DNA of 9,684 nucleotides. Origin: Spirochaetales bacterium (GTDB taxonomy: Bacteria; Spirochaetota; Spirochaetia; JABMQR01). A program made the position numbers and the translations under genes. The stretch spans positions 1-9,684 of the forward strand of contig JAGLNY010000104.1 in assembly GCA_023139255.1 (NCBI GenBank), read 5' to 3'. Positions 1-7,151 of this stretch are shown here, one piece after another. Under the pieces are notes generated by a model. The model saw only the letters and a program-made list of their open reading frames with translations, searched no databases and was not told the DNA's origin. Positions within the stretch are counted from its first letter, which is position 1. Each line of letters starts with the position of its first letter.

Positions 1-185
1 CAGAACAGTACAAATAGAGCGCTTGTTAAAACAATAGGTCAATAAGAAGGCAGGTCATTTGTTACCCGCTCCTGCAGGGGACAGAGGACCTGTCGCTTTC
101 ATACTGTTAACCATAAGGATCTATGAACAGAAACCCCAAGGTGGTATGATTTAGGAGTGAGAATACCAGTGAAGGGGGGCAGGGA
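1..185. other. Non-coding leader upstream of the kinase gene
   Basis: All three forward frames hit a stop within the first 45 bases (frame 1 at 43-45, frame 2 at 35-37, frame 3 at 15-17). At most the last few codons of an upstream gene are present, and they cannot be identified. The stretch holds a small inverted repeat (GACAG 80-84 / CTGTC 90-94), the possible extended -10 at 142-150, and a strong G-rich ribosome binding site (174-179) six bases before the kinase ATG. No RNA gene or obvious terminator is visible. Confidence 0.6.
142..150 (+). promoter_or_regulatory. Possible extended -10 promoter for the sensor kinase gene
   Basis: The bases TGG-TATGAT form an extended -10 element (TGn followed by TATGAT, one mismatch to TATAAT). 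It lies 36 bases upstream of the kinase start codon. No convincing -35 box sits 16-18 bases upstream, which is tolerated in extended -10 promoters. Transcription would begin near 157 and give a short leader. The call rests on motif match alone. Confidence 0.35.
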
Positions 186-2030
186 ATGGTGGTAAAAAGA
201 TTCTATAATCGTCTATTATTGATAAACGCATGTGTCTTTATTATATTGTTATATGCTTTCGCATTCTTTGCCTCATCCTATGCCAAACGGGTAGAGCTGA
301 ATGAAGAACAGAAACAGAATTTTAAGGCCTTAGTAACTCTGTGCGACTATTATGGCAGCAAGCATGACGAATTCCTGAACATAGTCTTTCCGTTGTATGA
401 CAAAAAGGGAAATTACGATATTCTCAGCAAATTACTGGAAGAACCTTCAGATTCTCTCCTATTGAACGACCCCTTCTTTAGGCAACAAGTTACTAACATG
501 ATGCAGTGGCTATCGGTACGGGATAAGGATATTGCGGGCATACTGCTTAATTCCACGGTAAGCGGGAATAGATATGTCTATTCAAACCTCAATCAGACCT
601 TTGAGCCTGCGTCCCGGAGATTCCCCTTTTTTTCCCAGTTAACGGACAAGCCGCCCGGACGTGTTATGTATGGCACAAGGCAGATAGAGAGCAGTACTGC
701 TGAACAGTTCGCATACGGCATAACAGGAAGCCTTAGTACGCAAAACTACCAGCAGGCCGGTCACCTTTTGGTTATGTACGATGTTAACGCGCTTCATGAA
801 ATATATGAAAATGATGTCGGAAAGGTGCATGGGCACTATATGATATTGTCGGAAAAAGGTGATGTGATTTTCGACTCCAGCCGACAATTCTATGAGAAGA
901 TTTATCCGGATATGGATGTTCTCCTTGACCCCGGTGTGAAGAAAACACTAAATGGACAGAAGGTCTATATCCAGGTAATCAGTAAATCCAATCACAATTA
1001 TTTAGGTGTCCACATAGTGACGCAGGCGGAGGTGGAAGGCCTTTCCGGCCGGAACAGATTGCTGATATATGGGATTTGTACAGGTTTCGCACTACTTGCC
1101 ATAGTGCTGTATGTGATTGCAGGAATTCTTGCATCACGCAGGGTGACCTCACTTCAACACGGGATGGATCGCATAGGCTCTCACAACCTGCAGTACCGTA
1201 TACCTTTACGAGGACAAAAAGACGAATTCGAGCACATCGCCATGAGTTTCAACCGCATGTGTGATGAATTGCAGGCCAATATTGATCGTGTTTATGTATA
1301 TGAATTGAAACAGAAGAGGGCCGAACTCGGTGCCCTTCAGGCACGTATAAATCCGCATTTTTTGTACAATACACTGGAGACTATCCGCTCTAAAGTTTTC
1401 GAGGACGGTAATGAGGAAGCCAGCGATATGATTGTGCTGTTGTCTAATATTTTCCGTAATGTTATCCACAAGGAAACGTTTATAACCATTTCTGAAGAGA
1501 TGGAGTTCAGCCGGATGTACATTGAACTCTATAATCTGCGTTTCGCGGGGATTATATCAACCAAGTTCAATGTGGATGAAGGGATTATGGAATTTGGAAC
1601 GGTAAAAAATATATTACAACCAATAATTGAGAACTATTTCGTCCACGGGTATAGCCAGGATCGTGAAGATAACATAGTTGACATCCAGGGGTGCCAGGAT
1701 GGGGATAGCATTGTATTGAAAGTGATCGATAATGGCCGTGGCATAGCTCCTGAACGGCTGGCAGAAGTCTGTAAGAGACTGGAAGTATTTGATCCGCATG
1801 ACAGCTCCAGCTACGGCCTGGCTAATGTAAATGAGCGGATAAAATTAGTGTTTGGAGACCAATACGGGTTGACCATAAATAGTCAACTCGATAAGGGAAC
1901 ATGTATCACTCTGCGTATCAGGAGAATAACCTGTGAAAAAATCCGGGAAATGATGGAACGGAATACGGTTGATGATAATCGTGATATTGAAGTTGGAAAT
2001 TTTAGTTTGAAAAAGGAAATTAAACAATGA
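186..2030 (+). CDS. YesM-type membrane sensor histidine kinase
   Basis: This is a two-component sensor kinase of the His_kinase/YesM (LytS-like) class, usually paired with an AraC-type YesN response regulator that activates sugar uptake and catabolism genes. A first membrane helix spans about residues 9-31. An extracytoplasmic sensing domain of about 260 residues, probably a double-Cache fold, covers 32-290. A second helix is at 292-315, followed by a HAMP linker at about 316-370. The phosphoacceptor box is INPHFLYNTLE with His391. The ATPase part has an N-box (LQPIIENYFVHG, 477-488), a D-box (DNGRG, 515-519) and a G2 box (SYGLANVNERI, 542-552). All key residues are present, so it should be active. 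The length of 614 residues is normal, with about 30 extra C-terminal residues. The start follows a G-rich ribosome binding site. Its stop overlaps the next gene's start as ATGA, so the two are probably translationally coupled. No response regulator lies downstream in this window; one may lie upstream, outside it. Confidence 0.93.
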   Translation: MVVKRFYNRLLLINACVFIILLYAFAFFASSYAKRVELNEEQKQNFKALVTLCDYYGSKHDEFLNIVFPLYDKKGNYDILSKLLEEPSDSLLLNDPFFRQQVTNMMQWLSVRDKDIAGILLNSTVSGNRYVYSNLNQTFEPASRRFPFFSQLTDKPPGRVMYGTRQIESSTAEQFAYGITGSLSTQNYQQAGHLLVMYDVNALHEIYENDVGKVHGHYMILSEKGDVIFDSSRQFYEKIYPDMDVLLDPGVKKTLNGQKVYIQVISKSNHNYLGVHIVTQAEVEGLSGRNRLLIYGICTGFALLAIVLYVIAGILASRRVTSLQHGMDRIGSHNLQYRIPLRGQKDEFEHIAMSFNRMCDELQANIDRVYVYELKQKRAELGALQARINPHFLYNTLETIRSKVFEDGNEEASDMIVLLSNIFRNVIHKETFITISEEMEFSRMYIELYNLRFAGIISTKFNVDEGIMEFGTVKNILQPIIENYFVHGYSQDREDNIVDIQGCQDGDSIVLKVIDNGRGIAPERLAEVCKRLEVFDPHDSSSYGLANVNERIKLVFGDQYGLTINSQLDKGTCITLRIRRITCEKIREMMERNTVDDNRDIEVGNFSLKKEIKQ

Positions 2031-4288
2031 AGGAACCTCTTTCATCTCTTAAGTGTAGTTTAAAAATTCAGTTGAGTCGCTTTGACGACTCGCACTTGGT
2101 GGATCGGCTTATCGCCCCTTGGGACGAAATAAGCGGAAAATCCGGCGAAGTGGCTTTTGATGGTGCTAAATGGCGTTGTTGGATCAAAACCTGGAAAGTG
2201 CCCGGGTGTCAGGATGCCATCGACTTTATTGCGCGTTTTGAGCTTGTCGAAGGCGTTGCCAAACAGGCCAATGCAGGTATTATCTTCGCGTTCGATGACT
2301 GGTCAGCAGATAACTATGTACTTATGCCGGCCGCCGTTTATAATGGAAATCGATTTGAATCCCGCAAAATGAAATATCCTCCTCTTGTAACAGATGCAGC
2401 AAATATCGGGTCGGATGTGTCCACAATTGTCTCGGATATCCCTCGTCTGAATTTGCACGAAGGCCGGTCTGAAATTCAACTCCTTGCCCGTGATCTGGCC
2501 ACACCTGCTATTGGATTTTATGCACCGAAAACAGAAAAGGGTTTCTGGTGTTTGAATGATGAGCATACTCAGCATGGGCCGGTCGGGATATTTATAAAAG
2601 AGAATGATGATCGTTCCCGCGGGGAAATTACCATAACATCGCCGGGAGTGCGTGAGGATGTGCAATATACTGGTTGCAACACGCAGTCAGTATCGGAAGA
2701 CCGTGGTGCTGATTTGCAAACCGGAGATGAAGTTGTTTTGCGAATGCGCCTGTTTGTTTTTGATTGTCCCGAAATACAGTCGTTGTATGATTATTTCATC
2801 AAGATCAGAAAGGATCTGACTGGCTCAGTAAGTTTAAAGTATGAGCTGCCGTTTTCAGAAGCCTGGAAAATACTCGAAGAGAAGTATAATAGAGATAACT
2901 GGAAAAAAGACAAAGGATTCTATGCTGTTGGGATTGGGGATAGCCCGTCACAAACCTGGCAAATTGGCTGGGTTGGCGGTATGATGGCAACATACCCATT
3001 AATTTTTACCGGTAACGAAATTTCCCGCCGACGGGCTTTGCGTAATTTTGATTTCGTTTTTCCAAAGGGTCAAGGTTCTTTCGGGTTTTTTCATGGCACC
3101 GGTGATGGCGAACGCTGGTATGGCGATGATATGCGACCTCGCTACTCCCACGCAAAAAAATGGCATCTGATACGCAAAAGTGCTGACGCACTCTATTTTA
3201 TCATTAAACAGTTTCTCCTGTTCCGGAATCTGCAACATGCAATAAAACCAAAAGATGCCTGGCTTAATGGTACAAAAAAATGTGCTGATGCATTCGCGGC
3301 TCTCTGGAAGCGATCCGGTCAGTTTGGCCAGTTTGTCGATGTTGATACAGGGGATATTATTGTCGGTGGTTCTACCTCCGCGAGCACAGCGCCAGCCGGG
3401 CTGGCATTGGCATCACAATATTTCAATTGCGGCAAGTACCTGGAAGTTGCCATAGCAAGTGCAGACTATTACTATGATAACTTCGTCAGGAAGGGACTAA
3501 CCACCGGTGCCCCCGGTGACGCTCTGCAATGTCCTGACAGCGAATCTGCCTTCGGCCTACTGGAGTCTTTTATCGTGTTGTATGAAGTAACCGGCGATGA
3601 TGGCTGGATCAAAAAGGCATGTGATATTGCCCATCAGTGTACAACCTGGGTTACATCGTATGATTTTAATTTCCCTTCTGAATCCTTGTTCGGCCGCCTG
3701 AAAATGTCCTCTATCGGAACCGTATGGGCGAATACCCAGAACAAACACTCCGCTCCGGGTATATGTACCTTGTCCGGTTTATCCCTTTTTAAATTATACC
3801 GGGCAACGAATGATCCTTTCTATCTTGAACTGATCCGGGAGATTGCTCACAGCCTTCCTCAGTATGTTTCACGTGCAGACCGGCCGATTGGTGAAATGCC
3901 GCCTGGTTGGATAAATGAACGCGTTAACCTCAGCGACTGGGAGGGGAAAAAAAGAATTGGCGGAATCTTTCACGGGTCATGTTGGCCGGAAGTCAGCACC
4001 ATGCTGACTTGTGCCGAATTGCCGGGTGTGTATATACAGTCGGACACCGCGCTGGTTTGCGTTCTTGATAATATCGATGCTGCTCTTATAAAAAACACAA
4101 AAGATAAACTTACTGTAGAATTTACCAATCCTACAAGATTTGAGGCCTCTGTAAAGGTATTCGTAGAAAACTCAACAGACACAAAAGACATCCTTGGACA
4201 GGATTATATATCACGCTGCTCGACTATAGTATTAACACCGTCAGGCAGCCATAAGTTTGAAATAAATAAGATTCTTTCAAAATCATGA
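2027..4288 (+). CDS. Putative cytoplasmic glycosidase-like protein, family unassigned
   Basis: I do not recognise a named family. The 753-residue protein lacks a signal peptide or membrane segment, so it should act in the cytoplasm. The layout looks like an N-terminal beta-rich domain (about 1-265), a long alpha-helical part (about 270-665) and a small beta-rich C-terminus (about 670-750). This order is typical of glycosidases and lyases built on an (alpha/alpha)6 toroid. The helical part has Trp/Gly/Tyr-rich turns such as WQIGWVGGMMATYP (311-324), GQFGQFVDVDTGD (431-443), NKHSAPGICTLSGLSLFKLY (572-591) and GGIFHGSCWPEV (645-656). Acidic residues in these turns (Asp438, Asp440, Asp443, Glu507, Glu513) are candidate active-site residues by inference only. 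The ATG overlaps the kinase stop by four bases and has an AAGGA ribosome binding site at 2013-2017. Coupling to a sugar-type sensor, and a sugar-catabolic operon downstream, support action on an imported glycoside or oligosaccharide. A polysaccharide lyase or a non-catalytic role cannot be excluded. Confidence 0.5.
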   Translation: MKEPLSSLKCSLKIQLSRFDDSHLVDRLIAPWDEISGKSGEVAFDGAKWRCWIKTWKVPGCQDAIDFIARFELVEGVAKQANAGIIFAFDDWSADNYVLMPAAVYNGNRFESRKMKYPPLVTDAANIGSDVSTIVSDIPRLNLHEGRSEIQLLARDLATPAIGFYAPKTEKGFWCLNDEHTQHGPVGIFIKENDDRSRGEITITSPGVREDVQYTGCNTQSVSEDRGADLQTGDEVVLRMRLFVFDCPEIQSLYDYFIKIRKDLTGSVSLKYELPFSEAWKILEEKYNRDNWKKDKGFYAVGIGDSPSQTWQIGWVGGMMATYPLIFTGNEISRRRALRNFDFVFPKGQGSFGFFHGTGDGERWYGDDMRPRYSHAKKWHLIRKSADALYFIIKQFLLFRNLQHAIKPKDAWLNGTKKCADAFAALWKRSGQFGQFVDVDTGDIIVGGSTSASTAPAGLALASQYFNCGKYLEVAIASADYYYDNFVRKGLTTGAPGDALQCPDSESAFGLLESFIVLYEVTGDDGWIKKACDIAHQCTTWVTSYDFNFPSESLFGRLKMSSIGTVWANTQNKHSAPGICTLSGLSLFKLYRATNDPFYLELIREIAHSLPQYVSRADRPIGEMPPGWINERVNLSDWEGKKRIGGIFHGSCWPEVSTMLTCAELPGVYIQSDTALVCVLDNIDAALIKNTKDKLTVEFTNPTRFEASVKVFVENSTDTKDILGQDYISRCSTIVLTPSGSHKFEINKILSKS

Positions 4289-4349
4289 TAAAAGGTTCAA
4301 ATTAATTTAGCGAAGGAAGAAATGCTTTAGGAAAAACAGGCTCTTTCTC

Positions 4350-4377
4350 TTGACAAATAAAACTATAGGTGTATTAT
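4350..4377 (+). promoter_or_regulatory. Sigma-A type promoter of the iclR-led operon
   Basis: A perfect -35 box TTGACA (4350-4355) is followed, after 16 bases, by TATTAT (4372-4377), which has one mismatch to TATAAT. The alternative -10 ATTATA, with a 17-base spacer, overlaps it. Transcription would start around 4384 and give a leader of about 60 bases before the IclR ATG at 4444. No other comparably strong promoter is seen further down the gene set, so this one probably serves all the genes to the window edge. Confidence 0.75.
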
Positions 4378-4382
4378 ATACA
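4370..4382. promoter_or_regulatory. Palindrome over the -10 box, candidate IclR operator
   Basis: TGTAT (4370-4374) and ATACA (4378-4382) are perfect inverted arms around a 3-base centre, and they cover the -10 element. IclR-family regulators bind short palindromes of about this size and many repress their own promoter. A protein bound here would block RNA polymerase. A second, weaker palindrome (TTATA 4398-4402 / TATAA 4407-4411) lies in the leader. AT-rich DNA produces such arms by chance, so the assignment is tentative. Confidence 0.4.
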
Positions 4383-4433
4383 ACACAAAGATGCATATTA
4401 TAGAATTATAAGAGCTTCCTCAAGGGTAACAAA

Positions 4434-4437
4434 GGAG
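4434..4437 (+). promoter_or_regulatory. Ribosome binding site that sets the IclR start
   Basis: GGAG at 4434-4437, within AAAGGAG, lies six bases before the ATG at 4444. The longer reading that begins at GTG 4369 would start inside the spacer and -10 region of the promoter and has no ribosome binding site. The ATG at 4444 is therefore the real start. Confidence 0.8.
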
Positions 4438-4443
4438 AAAAGG

Positions 4444-5238
4444 ATGAGTATTACCGATGGAACTAACAGGCGTGACCAGAGGAAACCTATACAATCAGTA
4501 GAGAGAGCTATCAATATTCTCAATGAACTGACAGAACCGCAGGGACTTGTTGAGTTAACGAATATTCTTGGTTTGAATAAAACGACAATATATAATCTTT
4601 TGTCAACATTAATGAAACATCAGCTGGTTCACCAGCTTGCAGACACAAAACAATATGTTCTGGGCTATGGCTTGGCGCGTTTGCAGGTTACCCGGAAATA
4701 TTCTGCAGTGACCCAAATGACCCGGACCTTCAGAAATGATTTGCATAAATTGATGGTAGAAACACAAGACACTGCTCATTTAGCTGTTCTTGTTGAAAAT
4801 AAGATCGTTATTATTGATACAGCTGTCCCTGACAGAAGCCTGAGTGTCAATCCCAGAATTAACGAACCGCTTCCTCCTTATTGTACAAGTGTAGGCAAAG
4901 CCATATTGGCTAGTTTGCCGAACGATAAATGGCAAAAAATCATCAATAAAGAGCACTTTCAACAATACACCGGGAATACAATTACAAACATCATTGATTT
5001 CACAAAGGAAATTGAAAGAATAAGGACTCAGGGATTTTCTGTTGATGATGAAGAATATGAAGAGGGGATCAGGTGTGTAGGTGTTCCTTTTTGTATTGAA
5101 GAAAAAGAAATTATTGCAGCCATCGCTGTAACAGGACCAACATTACGCTTACCGGATGATAAAATAATTCCGCTAAGCAAGATACTTATAAAGTGTGTTA
5201 ATGAATGCCGGAAAAAGGTTAAAGGATATCTAAAATAA
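4444..5238 (+). CDS. IclR-family transcriptional regulator
   Basis: This is a DNA-binding regulator of the IclR family, which senses small metabolites such as sugar acids, keto sugars or aromatic breakdown products. The winged helix-turn-helix is at about residues 14-76 (QSVERAINILNEL, then LGLNKTTIYNLLSTL as the recognition region). The C-terminal effector domain is at about 90-262, with the conserved PYCTSVGKAILA (145-156) and the DDEEYEEGIRCVGVPF stretch (201-216). At 264 residues it has the usual family length. It is the first gene after the strong promoter at 4350 and is followed after 20 bases by an oxidoreductase gene, so it probably controls its own operon. Its base composition is poorer in G+C than its neighbours: a hand count gives 13 of 60 at 4561-4620 against 33 of 60 at 5581-5640. 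Whether it represses or activates cannot be read from sequence. Confidence 0.93.
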   Translation: MSITDGTNRRDQRKPIQSVERAINILNELTEPQGLVELTNILGLNKTTIYNLLSTLMKHQLVHQLADTKQYVLGYGLARLQVTRKYSAVTQMTRTFRNDLHKLMVETQDTAHLAVLVENKIVIIDTAVPDRSLSVNPRINEPLPPYCTSVGKAILASLPNDKWQKIINKEHFQQYTGNTITNIIDFTKEIERIRTQGFSVDDEEYEEGIRCVGVPFCIEEKEIIAAIAVTGPTLRLPDDKIIPLSKILIKCVNECRKKVKGYLK

Positions 5239-5258
5239 ACACCCAAATGGAGATTATG

Positions 5259-6272
5259 ATGAGAGATAAACAGTATCAAGTGGGATTTGTCGGGGCCGGT
5301 AATCATGCCGGCTGGAGTTTGTATCCATGCTTTCAGTATTTTAAAGATGTGACTCTTACCTGCGTGTGCGACCTGGATAGGGAAAAGGCCCGAAAGGTAG
5401 GCAGTGTCTTTGGGGCAGAGCGTTTTTATACTGACTTTCGAGAGATGTTGGATCAGGAAGAGCTGGATGCCTTGTTCTGCTGTGGGAGCGCTAAACTCCA
5501 CGCTATAGTGATTGAAGAGGCGATTTTCAGAGGCATTCCGCTGTTTGTTGAAAAACCGCCGGCTCCTGGCGCCGCCGAAATGAAGATCCTGGCCGAAAAG
5601 GCCGACCTCCAGGATGCAACTGTAATGGTCGCGTTCATGCACCGTTTTGCTCCCATAACTGTCTGGGCACGAAAAGTAATGGCAGACAAGCAATTCGGAC
5701 GAACCATGATGATCTACGCTCGTGAGGGCATATGGGGAGGTTCCGGTGATAGTATGGTACGGGACTCGGCAATTCACCATATTGATTTTTTGCGTCATTT
5801 GGGTGGTGATATCGAGTGGGTACAGGCGGCAGGATGCAGTGACGGGGATAAACGAAACGCTTACGCGGTAACGCTCATGTTTACCAACGGTATTTTGGGG
5901 CAGATGAGTCTGAACACCCTGGAAGCATTTTCCTATCCCAACGATGCAGTAGAGATACACGGTGATCAGGGCGGGTACATAAGGCTGGATAATTGGGACA
6001 AGGCAGCATGGCACCGTGATTCGGGTAATCTCTGGGCTCCCCCGGACAATCCTCATGACGGCTCGTTGACGTATGAGCACGGCTGGACTGCAGCCGGAAC
6101 TAACCGTTCAATAAAAATACAGGGATATGTTGATGAATTCGCCCATTTTTTCGAGTGCCTGAAAATAGGTAAAAAACCGGTTCCAAATCACTGGGATGGT
6201 TACCGGGCACTCCAAATCGTTGAAGCGATTATTGAGAGTTCAAAATCAGGAAATCGCGTTATTTTAGCATAG
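5259..6272 (+). CDS. Gfo/Idh/MocA-family NAD(P)-dependent oxidoreductase (first copy)
   Basis: The family oxidises or reduces a hydroxyl or keto group on sugars, inositols and their derivatives with NAD(P). The N-terminal Rossmann fold starts with VGFVGAGNHAG (8-18, glycine motif G12-x-G14). The EKP motif that contacts the nicotinamide ribose region is at 98-100 (FVEKPPAPG). The C-terminal domain carries the catalytic D-xxx-H-xx-D signature (Asp169, His173, Asp176 in RDSAIHHIDFLRH). The 337-residue length is typical. I chose the ATG at 5259 because GGAG at 5249-5252 is six bases upstream; an in-frame ATG at 5247 has no ribosome binding site and contains part of that signal. It sits 20 bases after iclR and 12 bases before the isomerase gene. 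It may oxidise the incoming substrate, with the isomerase acting next. Substrate and cofactor preference are not deducible. Confidence 0.92.
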   Translation: MRDKQYQVGFVGAGNHAGWSLYPCFQYFKDVTLTCVCDLDREKARKVGSVFGAERFYTDFREMLDQEELDALFCCGSAKLHAIVIEEAIFRGIPLFVEKPPAPGAAEMKILAEKADLQDATVMVAFMHRFAPITVWARKVMADKQFGRTMMIYAREGIWGGSGDSMVRDSAIHHIDFLRHLGGDIEWVQAAGCSDGDKRNAYAVTLMFTNGILGQMSLNTLEAFSYPNDAVEIHGDQGGYIRLDNWDKAAWHRDSGNLWAPPDNPHDGSLTYEHGWTAAGTNRSIKIQGYVDEFAHFFECLKIGKKPVPNHWDGYRALQIVEAIIESSKSGNRVILA

Positions 6273-6284
6273 AGAGGTTACATA

Positions 6285-7148
6285 ATGTCTGATAATAATT
6301 ACAAATATACTTCAAACGGCTGGGGTTATCATCAACTTGGCGAATCAGTGTCAGTTAAGGAAATTGCCGGCAGGATTTGTTCGTTAGGGTTTGATGGTTT
6401 CGATCTATTGGCTGGAGAGGGTGCTTTTCCTGCCTGCAGTATTGACGAAACAACAGAAACATGGGAAAAAATTCGTTACGCGGCTGAGGATGCAGGGGGG
6501 AGGATCTCTTCTCTTGTATTGGTGGGATGTCCTTTACAGGATGAAGATAAGTGCTTGAGGGAGTTTAAACGTGCCCTGGAAATCACTAAGATTCTGGGTA
6601 CTGATGTTGTCAATCTTCTGCCCCGTAAAACAGGGATAACCCATGATGAAGGATTTCGGCGGCTGAAACGCATATGGAACGAAATTGGATCGGCCTACAA
6701 GGATGCCGGTTTGACAGTAAATGCCGAAAATCATGTATGGACACCTGAACCTGATGATGACATTTTCCTGCTCCGGACTGAGGCTGACTTTCATAAACTG
6801 ATTGAAGTTACAGATAGCGGGATTCTGGTAAAATTTGATCCTGTATGGCTCCTGAAACCCGGCGCGGGGGAACAGCCGGTACCGGCTTTTGAACGCCTGC
6901 TGCCTCATGTAGGTATATTGGATTTGAAGGATTGCACTTTTCCTGATGGAAAGATAGTGAGCCCGGGTACCGGTGTAGTTGATTTTAAAGCCCTTGCGAA
7001 ATTAGCTGCCGACAGCCGGATCACCAGCTTGTCTGTTGAGGCTGAAGAACACATGAGGCAAACCCCACCGCTGACTGATTCCAAAGCTATTGACGCGGTA
7101 CATACATCTGCCTTGAAATTCTATAAAACTATATTTGAAAAGGAATAA
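6285..7148 (+). CDS. Xylose isomerase-like TIM-barrel sugar isomerase/epimerase
   Basis: This belongs to the AP-endonuclease-2/xylose isomerase-like TIM-barrel family, which includes IolE dehydratase, tagatose epimerases and YcjR-type keto-sugar epimerases. Expected metal ligands align as Glu148 (VNAENHVW), Asp185 (VKFDPVW), Asp213 (ILDLKD) and Glu252 (SVEAEEH). The third ligand is normally His in an HxKD motif; here it is Asp. The late PGTGVVDFKAL stretch (227-237) matches the usual G-x-G-x-x-D-F turn. The 287-residue length is normal. A ribosome binding site, AGAGAGG (6271-6277), overlaps the previous gene's stop, and only three bases separate its stop from the next ATG. Lying between two oxidoreductases, it plausibly epimerises, isomerises or dehydrates the keto intermediate made by one and used by the other. 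The exact reaction is unknown. Confidence 0.85.
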   Translation: MSDNNYKYTSNGWGYHQLGESVSVKEIAGRICSLGFDGFDLLAGEGAFPACSIDETTETWEKIRYAAEDAGGRISSLVLVGCPLQDEDKCLREFKRALEITKILGTDVVNLLPRKTGITHDEGFRRLKRIWNEIGSAYKDAGLTVNAENHVWTPEPDDDIFLLRTEADFHKLIEVTDSGILVKFDPVWLLKPGAGEQPVPAFERLLPHVGILDLKDCTFPDGKIVSPGTGVVDFKALAKLAADSRITSLSVEAEEHMRQTPPLTDSKAIDAVHTSALKFYKTIFEKE

Positions 7149-7151
7149 GTA

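Noticed and set aside
51..92. Inverted repeat CAGGTC / GACCTG with a 30-base loop
   Set aside because: Six-base arms with so long a loop are expected by chance; there is no T-run to make it a terminator.
123..149. Eight-codon open frame that could be a leader peptide before the kinase
   Set aside because: AAGGA is only three bases before the ATG, the peptide has no repeated regulatory codons, and the likely transcription start near 157 is downstream of it.
4289..4349. Terminator between the glycosidase-like gene and the iclR promoter
   Set aside because: No GC-rich hairpin followed by a T-run is seen; transcription from the kinase pair may read through into the next operon.
4369..4443. N-terminal extension of IclR by 25 residues from a GTG start
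   Set aside because: The GTG lies inside the promoter between the -35 and -10 boxes and lacks a ribosome binding site; ATG 4444 has a strong one.
5247..5258. Earlier ATG for the first oxidoreductase
   Set aside because: There is no ribosome binding site before it, and its own codons hold the GGAG that serves the ATG at 5259.
5028..6080. A 350-residue open frame on the - strand under the iclR end and first oxidoreductase
   Set aside because: It lies opposite two genes with clear family motifs, has no recognisable domain, and its translation looks like low-complexity antisense of coding sequence. It spans the intergenic gap only because no stop happens to occur there.
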